Below are positions 39,059-47,923 of a stretch of DNA of 64,000 bases, in pieces. The position numbers and the translations under genes were made by a program. This stretch comes from CAWGXG01 sp963826505 (lineage in GTDB: Bacteria; Chloroflexota; Anaerolineae; Aggregatilineales; Aggregatilineaceae). The stretch's first letter is position 1. Every line of letters starts with the position of its first letter. Location: positions 124,001-188,000 of the forward strand of contig CAWGXG010000009.1 in NCBI GenBank assembly GCA_963826505.1. The letters are read 5' to 3'. The notes below the pieces were generated by a model that ran no database searches, was not told where the DNA came from, and saw nothing but the letters and a program-made list of their open reading frames with translations.

Positions 39059-40297
39059 ATGGCCCGTTACTATCCTGTCCACTACCGCAGCGACGTGGTG
39101 TCGCCGATCGTCGGCGCGCTTGACCAGGGCATGTGCGTGTCAGTGATCGGCCCGCCCAGCGTCGGCAAGTCAAATTTGCTCAAATTTCTGGACCAGGAAC
39201 GGGTGAACACGACCGATCCGGACAGTCCCTGGCTGCGCTATGCGCCCAACGCCGTCCACAAGGGGCGGTTGATCAGCATCTCGCTCGATCCGAACGCGCT
39301 GCTGCCCCCGCTGCCCGACGACAAAGGCAGCGTGGCCGCGACCGCGTGGCCGGGTTTCGAGCTGTTGGTCCACCGCATGACGGTCATGCCGGAGCTGTAT
39401 CCCGCCGTACATCACCCGCATGGCCAGCCCGTGGACGGCGAACTCGCGGCGCGCATCGCCCGCCTGCAAGAGCAATTCGAAAACGCGCATCTGTCCATCA
39501 CCGATTACGCCGATTCGCTGCACGGGCATATGGCGCTGCGCTACCTGGAAAGCATCACCGACGCGGTGTTGGCCGCGCGGCGCGTGCAGGAATCGCCGGT
39601 GCGGCTGGTGTTCATCATGGACGAGTTCGAGCGGATGCTGGACACCATGCCCGATTACTTTTTCGTGGCGCTGCGCAGCCTGCGCGACCGGTTCAAGTAT
39701 CAGGTCATGTTCATGACATTTTCGCGCAGCGGGCTGCCCTATCTGATCGGCGAGGGCGAGCGCATGCTCGCGTTGGAGCCGTTCATCGAGCTGTTCAACG
39801 ATAACCCGGTCTATCTGGGACCGTTCGGTGACGAAGACGCCTGGGGCATGATTCAGGAGTTGGAAAAGCGCACCGTCCCGCGCGACGATCATCCCGCCGG
39901 GCTGCTGATCCGGTCCTGCGGCGGATTTGCCGGACTGATACGCGCCGGGTTCGTACATATCGAGGCGCTGGCGACCATCACCGACAGCGATTATTCCAGA
40001 GCGGTCGGGCTGGCAGCCGCGCATCTGGCCGCCGAAGCTAACATCCAGGCGGAATGCCGCACCCTGCTGCGCGGTTTGACTCCGGCTGAGGTGAAAACAT
40101 TGTATGGCGTGGTCCACGAGCAAACCGGCCTGGACCAGGAAGCGCTGGGTGAACTGCTGCGTAAATCGCTGCTGGCGCAGTCCGCCGAAGGCAGTGTGAT
40201 TCGCGTCAAGCCGCCGGTGTTGGCTGCTTTCATTCGCAATCACCCCACGCCGCCGCCGCCCGCGCCCGTCTTACGCCCGGTGACCATGCCGCGTTAG
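39059..40297 (+). CDS. P-loop ATPase (AAA/archaeal-ATPase-like)
   Basis: 412 residues. Walker A GPPSVGKSNLL near residue 30, Walker B LVFIMDEFERML near residue 190, an Arg/Ser sensor-like FMTFSRSGLP, then a helical region and a C-terminal winged-helix-like segment (LTPAEVKTLYGVV ... IRVKPPVLAAFI). This is the layout of the STAND/Orc-like ATPases that bind DNA or act as signalling switches. Start ATG 39059 (GAGAAGAG upstream). The function is unknown. It converges with a response-regulator gene, the two stops overlapping by four bases. Confidence 0.75.
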   Translation: MARYYPVHYRSDVVSPIVGALDQGMCVSVIGPPSVGKSNLLKFLDQERVNTTDPDSPWLRYAPNAVHKGRLISISLDPNALLPPLPDDKGSVAATAWPGFELLVHRMTVMPELYPAVHHPHGQPVDGELAARIARLQEQFENAHLSITDYADSLHGHMALRYLESITDAVLAARRVQESPVRLVFIMDEFERMLDTMPDYFFVALRSLRDRFKYQVMFMTFSRSGLPYLIGEGERMLALEPFIELFNDNPVYLGPFGDEDAWGMIQELEKRTVPRDDHPAGLLIRSCGGFAGLIRAGFVHIEALATITDSDYSRAVGLAAAHLAAEANIQAECRTLLRGLTPAEVKTLYGVVHEQTGLDQEALGELLRKSLLAQSAEGSVIRVKPPVLAAFIRNHPTPPPPAPVLRPVTMPR

Positions 40298-40665
40298 GCG
40301 GACAGCATGCGCGCCAGTTCCGCCAGCAGTTCTTGCATGCGGATCGGCTTGGTCAGGAAGCCGGTCGCCCCGGCGATCTCGGCGCGACGCCGGGCGTCGT
40401 TATCGGTGCGCGCGGTGATCACCATCACCGGCAGCGCGGCAGACGCGGGATCGGCCCGCAGGCGCTTGATCACTTCGAAGCCTTCTATATCCGGCATCAT
40501 CAGGTCGAGCAGCAGCGCGTCCGGCTGTTCAGTCCGGACAACGATCAGCGCGTCCTCGCCCGAATAGCCGCGACACACGCCATAGCCTTTCATCTGCAAA
40601 AACGAGCACACCATGTCCACAATATGCGGCTCGTCATCGACGACAGCGATCAATTGGCCGGTCAT
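40294..40665 (-). CDS. Single-domain response regulator
   Basis: 123 residues, receiver only. Acidic pocket VVDDEPH, phospho-acceptor Asp in LLLDLMMPDIEGFE, Thr in VITART, Lys in LTKPIRMQELL. No output domain, so it probably acts by protein interaction or as a phosphate sink. Start ATG 40665 with a GGGAGGGGGAA ribosome site; the frame-extending TTG 40686 lies upstream of that site. No kinase is adjacent. Confidence 0.9.
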   Translation of the reverse strand: MTGQLIAVVDDEPHIVDMVCSFLQMKGYGVCRGYSGEDALIVVRTEQPDALLLDLMMPDIEGFEVIKRLRADPASAALPVMVITARTDNDARRRAEIAGATGFLTKPIRMQELLAELARMLSA

Positions 40666-40738
40666 AATTGCGTTTCCCCCTCCCAATACCCTCTGTGCAG
40701 CGGCGTGAGCTGTTCCCAGCGGTGACGGGTCCTGAGTG

Positions 40739-41908
40739 CTAGATCAGCACACGCTCGTAAAAACGATAGTGCTTGTAATCATCGCCTGAGTAAGCGCGCG
40801 CCAGGCGATTCATCGGCTCGTTAGTTTCGAGCACCCACCCGGCATCCGCATGCTGCCAGCCGCTCTCCGCACTGATCTCGCGCGCTTTTTCCAGCAGATG
40901 GACGAACAGCGCCGCCTCGACGCCGATCCCGCGAAATTCCTCTTTGACGCCCATCAGCGCGATCCGGATACGCGTCACCTTGGAGCGGATTTTCCAATGC
41001 CACACCAGAGACGCCAGGGTGAGCACTTCCGGCTTGCCGGGGCGCGGATAGGCCGCGCGCAGCGGCTGGTTGAGATCGGGAAATGCCAGCATAAACGCGG
41101 CAGGCTCGCCTTTGACTGAGGCGAAAAACGCCAGTCGCGGCTCCAGGTACTGCCCCAGATCACGGATCAGCGCGTCCAGCTCGTCATCCGACAGGGGCAC
41201 AAAGCCCCAGTTGTTATCCCACGCCTGATTATAGATCGTCTTGAGCAGCGCCAGGTCACGCTTGACATGCCCGCGCTCGACGGTCCGCACGGTGATGTCG
41301 CGTCGCGCATTGTTCTTGGCCGTGACGCGCATCGTCTGCTGCAATTTGTCGGACGCCAGCCAGTCTTGCAAAGCAAAATTATAGCACAGCGTATCCATCA
41401 CCTTGCCGAAGCCGGGCGCGTTGTCCAGCAGACGCCGGTAGTAGGGCTTGTTGTAGGGCATCAGGATCACGGGCGGATCGTCGAAACCCTTGATCAGCAG
41501 GCCGCATTCGTCATTGGTCGTGAACGAGGCGGGACCGCGCAGCGCGTCGTAACCCTGGCCGCGCACGTATTCGGCTGCCGAGTTGAGCAGGAAGTTGGCC
41601 GCTTCCTGGTCGTCGTAGACCTCGAACAGGCCGAAAAAACCGATGTGCTCGTGCTGAAACTCGTTGTGCCGGTGATTGATGACCGCCGCGATCGTGCCGA
41701 CCGGCTGGTCGCCGCGCCACGCGATGAAATATTCGCCGTCCATGTGCTTCCAGGTGGGATTTTTGCGCTTGTCGAGCTTGGTACGCTGCATCGAGACGAG
41801 CGGCGGCACCCAATACGGATCGCCGTGATAGAGCGTCCAGGGGAAACGCAGCAGGGTCTTGAAGTCCGCTTTGGTGGCGACTTTGCGGACGACGACCGGA
41901 GCTTGCAT
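40739..41908 (-). CDS. Large GNAT-superfamily protein, tandem paralogue 3 of 3
   Basis: 389 residues. KADFKTLLRFPWTLYHGDPYWVPPL at the start, HMDGEYFIAWRGDQPVGTIAAVINHRHNEF, RGPASFTTNDECGLLIKGFD, and near the end RIALMGVKEEFRGIGVEAALF (acetyl-CoA loop-like) and GWVLETNEPMN. This is the ~390-aa YghO-like N-acetyltransferase family of unknown substrate. Start ATG 41908 has GGGAGG upstream. Separated by 72 bases from paralogue 2. Confidence 0.8.
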   Translation of the reverse strand: MQAPVVVRKVATKADFKTLLRFPWTLYHGDPYWVPPLVSMQRTKLDKRKNPTWKHMDGEYFIAWRGDQPVGTIAAVINHRHNEFQHEHIGFFGLFEVYDDQEAANFLLNSAAEYVRGQGYDALRGPASFTTNDECGLLIKGFDDPPVILMPYNKPYYRRLLDNAPGFGKVMDTLCYNFALQDWLASDKLQQTMRVTAKNNARRDITVRTVERGHVKRDLALLKTIYNQAWDNNWGFVPLSDDELDALIRDLGQYLEPRLAFFASVKGEPAAFMLAFPDLNQPLRAAYPRPGKPEVLTLASLVWHWKIRSKVTRIRIALMGVKEEFRGIGVEAALFVHLLEKAREISAESGWQHADAGWVLETNEPMNRLARAYSGDDYKHYRFYERVLI

Positions 41909-41980
41909 ATGAGTCCTCCCTCAAAACAAGAGCGCGCCTGCGAACCCGCGTGGCGATGTGCAGAGGGCGGCGGTTTGCGG

Positions 41981-43156
41981 TTAAGGCGTCAGATCGCGCT
42001 GGTAAAAGCGAAAACGCTTGTACACATACCCGTTATGCGACTCCGACAGGCGATTCATCGCGTCGTTGGTTTCCAGCACCCAACCGCCATCGGCGGAGAC
42101 CCAACCCATCTGCGGCGCGATCTCCGTCGCCCGGTGATAGAGCGCGGTGAACATCGCCGCCTCGACACCGATCCCCCGAAACTGCTCTTTAACACCCATC
42201 AGCGGGATGCGAATGCGCGTGATCTTGGAGCGCAGCTTCCAATGCCACAATACCTGAAGCTGAGTCAGCAAGTCGGGCTTGCCGGGGCGCGGATAGGCGC
42301 GCCGCAGCGCCAGATTCATATCGGGCAGCGCCAGCAGAAACCCCGCCGGTTCGCCGTGCACCTGGGCGAAGATCATCACCCGCCGGTCCACGAACATACC
42401 CAGGTCTTTGACCAGCTCGTCCAGCTCGTCATCAGAGAATGGCACGAACCCCCAGTTTTTCTCCCACGCCGAGTTGTACACGTCCTTGAGCGTCGAGAAA
42501 TCTTCTTTGAGATGCTTGCGATCGGGCTCGCGCACGGTAATCCCGCGCCGCGCATTGTTTTTCTCCGTGATGCGCAGCATCTTCTGCACTTTTTCCGACT
42601 GCTCGGTGGCGTGCAGCGTGAAGTAGAAGGCTACCGTATCCATCACGCCGTGCAGGTCGGGCGCGTTGTCGAGCAAGTCGACGTAGTAACGCGGGTTGTA
42701 AGGGTAGAGCACGACCGGGATATCGTCGAAGCCCTCGATCAGCACACCACATTCTTCGTTGGTGGAGAACGTCACCGGGCCGCGCAGCGCGGTCGCCCCT
42801 TTGGCGCGCACCCACTCCGCCGCCGTGCTCAGCAGCGCGTCCGCCGCCTCCTGATCGTTGAACAGCTCGAACGCGCCGAAAAAGCCCATGCGCTCGTTCC
42901 AGAATTCGTCGTGACGGTGGTTGATGAAGGCCGCGATCGTCCCGACCGGCTGGTCGCCGCGCCAGGCAATGAAGTAATCGCCCTCCATGTGCTTCCAGCT
43001 TGAGTTTTTGTGCTGGTCGAGCTTATGACGCTGCATCGACACCAGCGGCGGCACCCAATAGGGATCGGATTTATAGACCGACCAGGGGAAGCGCAGAAAC
43101 GTCTCGAAGTCGGCTTTGGAGTCAACTTTGCGTATAGACAGCGATGCAGCAGCCAT
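41981..43156 (-). CDS. Large GNAT-superfamily protein, tandem paralogue 2 of 3
   Basis: 391 residues, colinear with both neighbours (FPWSVYKSDPYWVPPLVSMQRHKL, GDYFIAWRGDQPVGTIAAFI, MGVKEQFRGIGVEAAMF, GWVLETNDAMNRL). The start is ATG 43156, one base after the stop of paralogue 1; the GGAG for it lies at the 3' end of paralogue 1, so translation is probably coupled. No membrane segments. The conserved stretch RGPVTFSTNEECGVLIEGFDD may line the acceptor site. Confidence 0.8.
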   Translation of the reverse strand: MAAASLSIRKVDSKADFETFLRFPWSVYKSDPYWVPPLVSMQRHKLDQHKNSSWKHMEGDYFIAWRGDQPVGTIAAFINHRHDEFWNERMGFFGAFELFNDQEAADALLSTAAEWVRAKGATALRGPVTFSTNEECGVLIEGFDDIPVVLYPYNPRYYVDLLDNAPDLHGVMDTVAFYFTLHATEQSEKVQKMLRITEKNNARRGITVREPDRKHLKEDFSTLKDVYNSAWEKNWGFVPFSDDELDELVKDLGMFVDRRVMIFAQVHGEPAGFLLALPDMNLALRRAYPRPGKPDLLTQLQVLWHWKLRSKITRIRIPLMGVKEQFRGIGVEAAMFTALYHRATEIAPQMGWVSADGGWVLETNDAMNRLSESHNGYVYKRFRFYQRDLTP

Positions 43157-43157
43157 G

Positions 43158-44348
43158 TTACGTGTCATCTCCGGAACTAGTGGCCGCCTCGGCGGTCAGC
43201 GGACGCTCGTAAAACCGGTAGCGCTTATACAACTGTCCACGAAACGATTCGACCAGACGATTCATCGGATCGTTGGTTTCCAGCACCCAACCGCCATCCG
43301 CCGCAGGCCGGCCCAAGGCCGCGCCCGCCTCATAGGCTTTGACGAACAGGGCCGCCTCGACGCCGATATTGCGGTGGCCTTCTTCCACGCCCAACAGCAT
43401 GATGCGCACGCGCTGCACTCGACGGCGTACCTTCCAGGCCCACAGCAGATGCAGCAGGCTGGCGACCTCCGGCTTGCCGGGGCGCGGATAAGCGGGCAGA
43501 ATGGCCTGATTCATATCGGGCAGGGCCAGCAAAAACGCGATCGGCTTACCGTCAATTTCCGCGAAAAAAGCCATGCGCGGGTCAAAGAAGCGCCCAATCT
43601 CCTCGACCATCTCGTCCAGCTCGCGCGGGGAAAACGGCACGAAGCCCCAGTTCTTCTCCCACGCCTTATTATAGATGTCCTTCAGCAGCGCGAATTCGGA
43701 CTTCAGGTTATGCGTATCGGCCAGCCGCACGGTGATCCCGCGCCGCTCGCTGTTTTTGGCGGTGATGCGAAACAGTTGGGCGATAGTGGGCGACTCGATC
43801 GCGCGGTCCAACGTGATGTGATAGGCGTACAGCTCCATCACTTTGGCAAAACCGGGCGTATTTTCGACCAGTCGCTGGTAGTACGGCAGGTTGTAGGGGT
43901 ACATCAGCACGGGCGGATCGTCGAAGCCTTCGGTCAGAATGCCGCATTCGGCATTGGTGGAGAAAGTCGCCGGGCCGCGCAGGGCGTCGTAGCCTTTGCC
44001 CGCCACATACTCCGCCGCCGTGTCGAGCAGCGCCGCAGCCGCTGCCTGATCGTCGAACAGCTCGAACGCGCCGAAAAAGCCGATGTGCTCGTTCCAATAC
44101 TCGTTGTGGCGGTGGTTGATGAAGGCCGCCACCGTCCCGACGGGCCGGTCGTCGCGCAACGCGATGAAGTAGTCGCCTTCCATGTAATCCCAGGCCGCGC
44201 CTTTGGCCTGATCGAATTTGTGACGCTGCATGGAGAGAAATGGCGGGACCCAGCGGGGGTCGCCTTTGTAGACCGACCAGGGGAATTTCACGAACCGATC
44301 AAAATCCGCGGGGGTAGACACTTTGCGAATCGACAGCGAGGCGGACAT
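43158..44348 (-). CDS. Large GNAT-superfamily protein, tandem paralogue 1 of 3
   Basis: 396 residues, first gene of the three-gene cassette. SIRKVSTPADFDRFVKFPWSV, YFIALRDDRPVGTVAAFINHR, MLLGVEEGHRNIGVEAALF and GWVLETNDPMNRL repeat the family landmarks. The acetyl-CoA loop reads HRNIGVEA where the other two have FRGIGVEA, so this copy has lost one loop Gly. Start ATG 44348 with AGGGGG ~8 nt upstream; the longer frame to 44459 has no ribosome site. Confidence 0.8.
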   Translation of the reverse strand: MSASLSIRKVSTPADFDRFVKFPWSVYKGDPRWVPPFLSMQRHKFDQAKGAAWDYMEGDYFIALRDDRPVGTVAAFINHRHNEYWNEHIGFFGAFELFDDQAAAAALLDTAAEYVAGKGYDALRGPATFSTNAECGILTEGFDDPPVLMYPYNLPYYQRLVENTPGFAKVMELYAYHITLDRAIESPTIAQLFRITAKNSERRGITVRLADTHNLKSEFALLKDIYNKAWEKNWGFVPFSPRELDEMVEEIGRFFDPRMAFFAEIDGKPIAFLLALPDMNQAILPAYPRPGKPEVASLLHLLWAWKVRRRVQRVRIMLLGVEEGHRNIGVEAALFVKAYEAGAALGRPAADGGWVLETNDPMNRLVESFRGQLYKRYRFYERPLTAEAATSSGDDT

Positions 44349-44607
44349 GGCGGGCCCCCTAAGTGCAGGTGATGGTGTGATCATCGTGACGCAGAACTTA
44401 ATCTTACTCCACCTGACCCATCCGTCAAAGTTCTTTAGTGCGAGGCCAGCACAGCCCACGATCGCGGCAGAAATGGCGCGGTCCGAGAGGGCACGGAAAT
44501 GCCCTGCAATTATGCCGCCGCGCGCCTATTAATCGGCCTCTGTGGACCCCCTTGTTTTTCGCCTGAATTTCTGCGCGGTCCGGCCATCTTTGCCCCGAAA
44601 ATCCATC
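44349..44607. other. Intergenic region before tRNA-Asn
   Basis: Contains the upstream region of the acetyltransferase cassette (minus strand) and no supported gene. The tRNA promoter begins at 44608. Confidence 0.5.
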
Positions 44608-44636
44608 TTGACAGTGAGGGGCGCGTCTGGTATGCT
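44608..44636 (+). promoter_or_regulatory. tRNA-Asn promoter
   Basis: TTGACA at 44608-44613, 17-base spacer, TATGCT at 44631-44636, 21 bases before the mature tRNA 5' end. Confidence 0.8.
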
Positions 44637-44657
44637 TTTGCACGCATCACGAGGTAT

Positions 44658-44729
44658 TCCTGAGTAGCTCAATGGCAGAGCAATCGGCTGTTAACCGATG
44701 GGTTGTAGGTTCGAGTCCTACCTCAGGAG
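44658..44729 (+). tRNA. tRNA-Asn (GTT)
   Basis: Acceptor stem TCCTGAG/CTCAGGA, anticodon stem ATCGG/CCGAT around loop CTGTTAA with anticodon GTT at 44690-44692, T-arm with GGTTCGAGTCC, discriminator G. CCA is not encoded (GCC follows the stem). A T run at 44732-44737 probably terminates transcription. Confidence 0.95.
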
Positions 44730-44960
44730 CCTTTTTTATTTCCCCCGCAGAATATTGAGAAAAGCCCCCTTCGACAACCAGCACTTTTTCACGCTCGGCA
44801 ATCCCTGATCGCGCGGACGCGCACCAGCTCAATCCGGTTTTGGCCTACGATAACTATTCGCGCGCCCCTGACCTGAGTCCAGTGGTCAAACCGCCGCCGC
44901 TGTTCTACAATGGACCTCGTACAAGCGCAGCACGTTTTGACTTGCGCAGGAGGGGACCGC

Positions 44961-46997
44961 GTGACTCACATCGCTTCCGCAATTCGTCCGATCCGGCGGT
45001 TGGCCTTCGCCGTGCTGATGGTCGCTGTCCTGGCGTTGGCCGGGTGCAGCAGCAAAAAAAGCGGCGACATAGTCGTGCCCACGCTCGCCAACCTGTCGGA
45101 GATGGCGACCCAGGACGCGCAAGGCGTCGCGGCTGTGCCATCGTCTACCCCATCCCTACCGACGGCCACCGGAGCCGCATCCGAAGAACCGACCCAGCCC
45201 GTGACACAAGCACCGCCGGGAGTCACCGTCAGCGCCACTCCGAGCGCGACCGCAACGGTCCCACCAGCAACGGCTACCCTCACGGTGACGGTGACACCCT
45301 CTGTCACGCCGACAGTGCTGTCACCGGAACAGCGCACCGCGACGGCGGAAGCGGGCGTGTTGCCCTTCACGCAGACAGCGGTCGCCATCATCGCGGCCAC
45401 GCAGACCGCGCACGCGCGGATCACCCCCACGCCGACCGCGTCGCTGACGCCGACACCGCTGCCCGGTCCGGCGGAGCCGTTCCAGGTGGTGTACTACACC
45501 AACCGCAACGGCAGCGACGACATTTACCTGATGACCCTCAACGGCGTCGAACGCCCGCTGCTTACCAGCGCGGCTAACGAGCGCGAGCCGTCCTGCTCGC
45601 CCGATGGCAAATCAGTAGTGTTCGCCTCGGACGCGACCGGCACCTACCAGTTGTACCTGCTGTCCTTCGACCAGACGGAGCCGATTCCGCTCTCGCCTTC
45701 GGATGGATTGAATTTCGCGCCCGTCTTCAGCCCGGACGGTTCCAGTATCGCCTTTGTATCGACGCGCAACGGCGGTATCCCCACCATCTGGATGGTGAAC
45801 GCCGACGGCAGCAACCCGCACCAGATCACGACCGACCTGGGACGCGACACGTCGCCGTCCTGGGGACCGGATGGCCGCCAATTGTTGTACTCTAGCGAGC
45901 AGTTTGGCCCGTGGGACCTGTTCCTGACCGTGTTGGGCGAGAATATCGAGGGCGAGTTCCCCGTCATGCCACCCGAATTCAGCCAGGGCAACGAGCTCTG
46001 GCCGTTCTTTGACGCGGTGGGTGAGCGCATCGCCTACACGGAATGGGCCAATCTCGAAGACCCGCAAAGCGCCGATATCTACCTGCTCGATTTCGAGCTG
46101 CCGGAGCCGGAGCCTGTGCGCGTTCAGTCAGGCGCGGACATTGCCTGGGCGTGGGGCGACGACACGCACCTGTTAGCCTCCGTTGGCGGGCCGGATGACG
46201 TGCAGATCGCGCTGGTCGATATAACGAATGGCTCAGCGGTGCGTCTGACGCATGACGGAACGTTTAGCGGCGGGGCGCGGCTGTGTACTGTCGCGCCGGA
46301 GATCCTGCCCCCGATCCCGACGCTGGCCCCGACGCCGACCATCACCCCGACCCCCAGCATCACACCGACCGCGACCCCCAGCCTCACGCCGACCGTCTCG
46401 CCGTTCACGGCGGAACTCCTGGCGGCGGCGGGACATCCGCACATCGTCCAGCCGGGCGACACGCTGATGAGCATCGGCTACCATTACGGCGTGAACTGGA
46501 TGGCGCTGGCGCAGATCAACGCGCTGCGCAACCCGGATATTCTGGCGGTCGGGCAGCGGCTCACCATTCCGGTGACACGCGTCGGGCGGCATTTCAGCGG
46601 CTACCAACTGCCCGACGACGAAGATCAATTCACGCGGATAGGCGTGCGCAAGGAAATTGTGGTCGATCTGAGCGAGCAGATGGCGGAGGCAGTCGAAGAT
46701 GGGCGCGTGGTTCGCACGGTCAGCGTATCGACCGGCCTGCCGGGGACGCCGACCGTCCTGGGAGAATACAGCATCTACTACAAAGCCGAGGCCCAGACCA
46801 TGAGCGGGCCGGGCTATTTTCTGCCGGACGTGCCCTATGTGATGTACTTCTACCAGGGCTACGGTCTGCACGGAACCTACTGGCACAACAATTTCGGCCA
46901 CCCGATGAGTCACGGCTGTGTCAATCTGCCGACCGACGAAGCGCGCTGGTTCTACCAGTGGGCCGAAATCGGCACGCCCGTCCTGGTGCGTGAGTAG
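44961..46997 (+). CDS. Lipoprotein with PD40/TolB-like propeller, LysM and L,D-transpeptidase domains
   Basis: 678 residues. Start GTG 44961 behind AGGAGGGG; signal peptide with lipobox LALAGC, so lipid-anchored outside the membrane. A Thr/Pro-rich linker is followed by about five beta-propeller blades (SPDGKSVVFAS, SPDGSSIAFVS, GPDGRQLLYSS), a second TPTPT linker, one LysM domain (HIVQPGDTLMSIGYHYGVN ... VGQRLTIP) and a YkuD L,D-transpeptidase domain with the catalytic HGTYWHNNFG...SHGCVNLP motif. It should bind peptidoglycan through LysM and form or edit 3-3 cross-links. The propeller fused in front is unusual and may sense or recruit partners. Confidence 0.88.
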   Translation: MTHIASAIRPIRRLAFAVLMVAVLALAGCSSKKSGDIVVPTLANLSEMATQDAQGVAAVPSSTPSLPTATGAASEEPTQPVTQAPPGVTVSATPSATATVPPATATLTVTVTPSVTPTVLSPEQRTATAEAGVLPFTQTAVAIIAATQTAHARITPTPTASLTPTPLPGPAEPFQVVYYTNRNGSDDIYLMTLNGVERPLLTSAANEREPSCSPDGKSVVFASDATGTYQLYLLSFDQTEPIPLSPSDGLNFAPVFSPDGSSIAFVSTRNGGIPTIWMVNADGSNPHQITTDLGRDTSPSWGPDGRQLLYSSEQFGPWDLFLTVLGENIEGEFPVMPPEFSQGNELWPFFDAVGERIAYTEWANLEDPQSADIYLLDFELPEPEPVRVQSGADIAWAWGDDTHLLASVGGPDDVQIALVDITNGSAVRLTHDGTFSGGARLCTVAPEILPPIPTLAPTPTITPTPSITPTATPSLTPTVSPFTAELLAAAGHPHIVQPGDTLMSIGYHYGVNWMALAQINALRNPDILAVGQRLTIPVTRVGRHFSGYQLPDDEDQFTRIGVRKEIVVDLSEQMAEAVEDGRVVRTVSVSTGLPGTPTVLGEYSIYYKAEAQTMSGPGYFLPDVPYVMYFYQGYGLHGTYWHNNFGHPMSHGCVNLPTDEARWFYQWAEIGTPVLVRE

Positions 46998-47010
46998 GAC
47001 CACTGGCCAG

Positions 47011-47041
47011 AAAAAACGAGGGGTGCACCACCGCGCACCCC
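47011..47041 (-). terminator. Terminator of the secreted-protein gene
   Basis: On the minus strand, GGGGTGC (47041-47035) pairs with GCACCCC (47026-47020), 8-nt loop, then TCG and six T (47016-47011). It follows the stop at 47074 by ~33 bases. Confidence 0.8.
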
Positions 47042-47073
47042 CCGCGAACAATCCCCTCAGCCGTGAAGCACGA

Positions 47074-47742
47074 TTACCCGCAGACGTCCCCTGGCGCGAT
47101 AAACTGGTAGGTTTCGGTCGGGTATTTGATGTCCGGCCCTTCAAATTGCAGCTGGTTCGAGGCCAACGCGTACAAGCTGTTGCCCAGACCCTGACCGATC
47201 ATCACGTTCTGGCCGGAACTTTGCGCCTGCGCGAGTGCGTTGTGAATCGCATCAAGCGACGCGCTGAAGGCCAATGTACCCTGGCTGTCCGCGCCAATAT
47301 CCCACACGCTCACCCCGCCGTTCGAGCAGTAGGCGGCCAGCGGTGCGGCAATGTCATACAGGTTGAGGCGCCCGTCCGGGATGCTTGAAGGGAGGCAGTT
47401 GGAGTCGTCCACTACCCCGAATGCCCCGAAGCCCACAAAAGTCAGGCCGGGATCTCCAATGGCGGATGCGCTGGCTCCTCCGCCTGTGGTCAGGAAACCG
47501 TAGAGAGTCGTGTCTTTGGTTTCGCCGGGTTCCAACGTCCGCGTGGCCGAGTATTGGTGAACGGTTGGGATATCCTGGAGCGTCAGATCAACCTTAATCG
47601 GCACAGCGCTGTCGTTGCGATAGATGAAAGTGGTTATCCAACAATCCAGGCCGGCTGCGGCCTTGGCCTGCGTAGGAGCGAACACGACGAAGCTTGAAAG
47701 CAAAAGGCTGAGCGAGACAAACAGAACCACAATGCGTCTCAT
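47074..47742 (-). CDS. Secreted protein of unknown function
   Basis: 222 residues. Signal peptide MRRIVVLFVSLSLLLSSFVVF with a likely cut after AKA. The mature part has three Cys (LDCWITTFIYRNDSAVPIKVD, SNCLPSSIPDG, AAYCSNGGVSVWD) and a final Cys in GDVCG; the strand-rich N-terminal half (RTLEPGETKDTTLYGFL) looks like a beta-sandwich. I do not recognise a family. Monocistronic: promoter region 47743-47923 is shared with the divergent fabI, and a strong terminator follows. Confidence 0.75.
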   Translation of the reverse strand: MRRIVVLFVSLSLLLSSFVVFAPTQAKAAAGLDCWITTFIYRNDSAVPIKVDLTLQDIPTVHQYSATRTLEPGETKDTTLYGFLTTGGGASASAIGDPGLTFVGFGAFGVVDDSNCLPSSIPDGRLNLYDIAAPLAAYCSNGGVSVWDIGADSQGTLAFSASLDAIHNALAQAQSSGQNVMIGQGLGNSLYALASNQLQFEGPDIKYPTETYQFIAPGDVCG

Positions 47743-47923
47743 CTTGGAACCGTACCCTTTCTCATTAAAAGCATGTAGTTACAATATTATGATAAAATGA
47801 TTCTTCATGTCTGTAAATATCGCATAAATAGTTGTAGTGATCTCATAGCGCGCCATCAACGCGCAACACCTGCGCGCCAGACGTGTTATATTTACCAACC
47901 ATACCAACCAGGAGGGAATACAC

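Noticed and set aside
44647..44832. 61-aa minus-strand frame with EVGLEPTTHRL-like text
   Set aside because: Antisense read-through of tRNA-Asn and its flank, a well-known false gene call.
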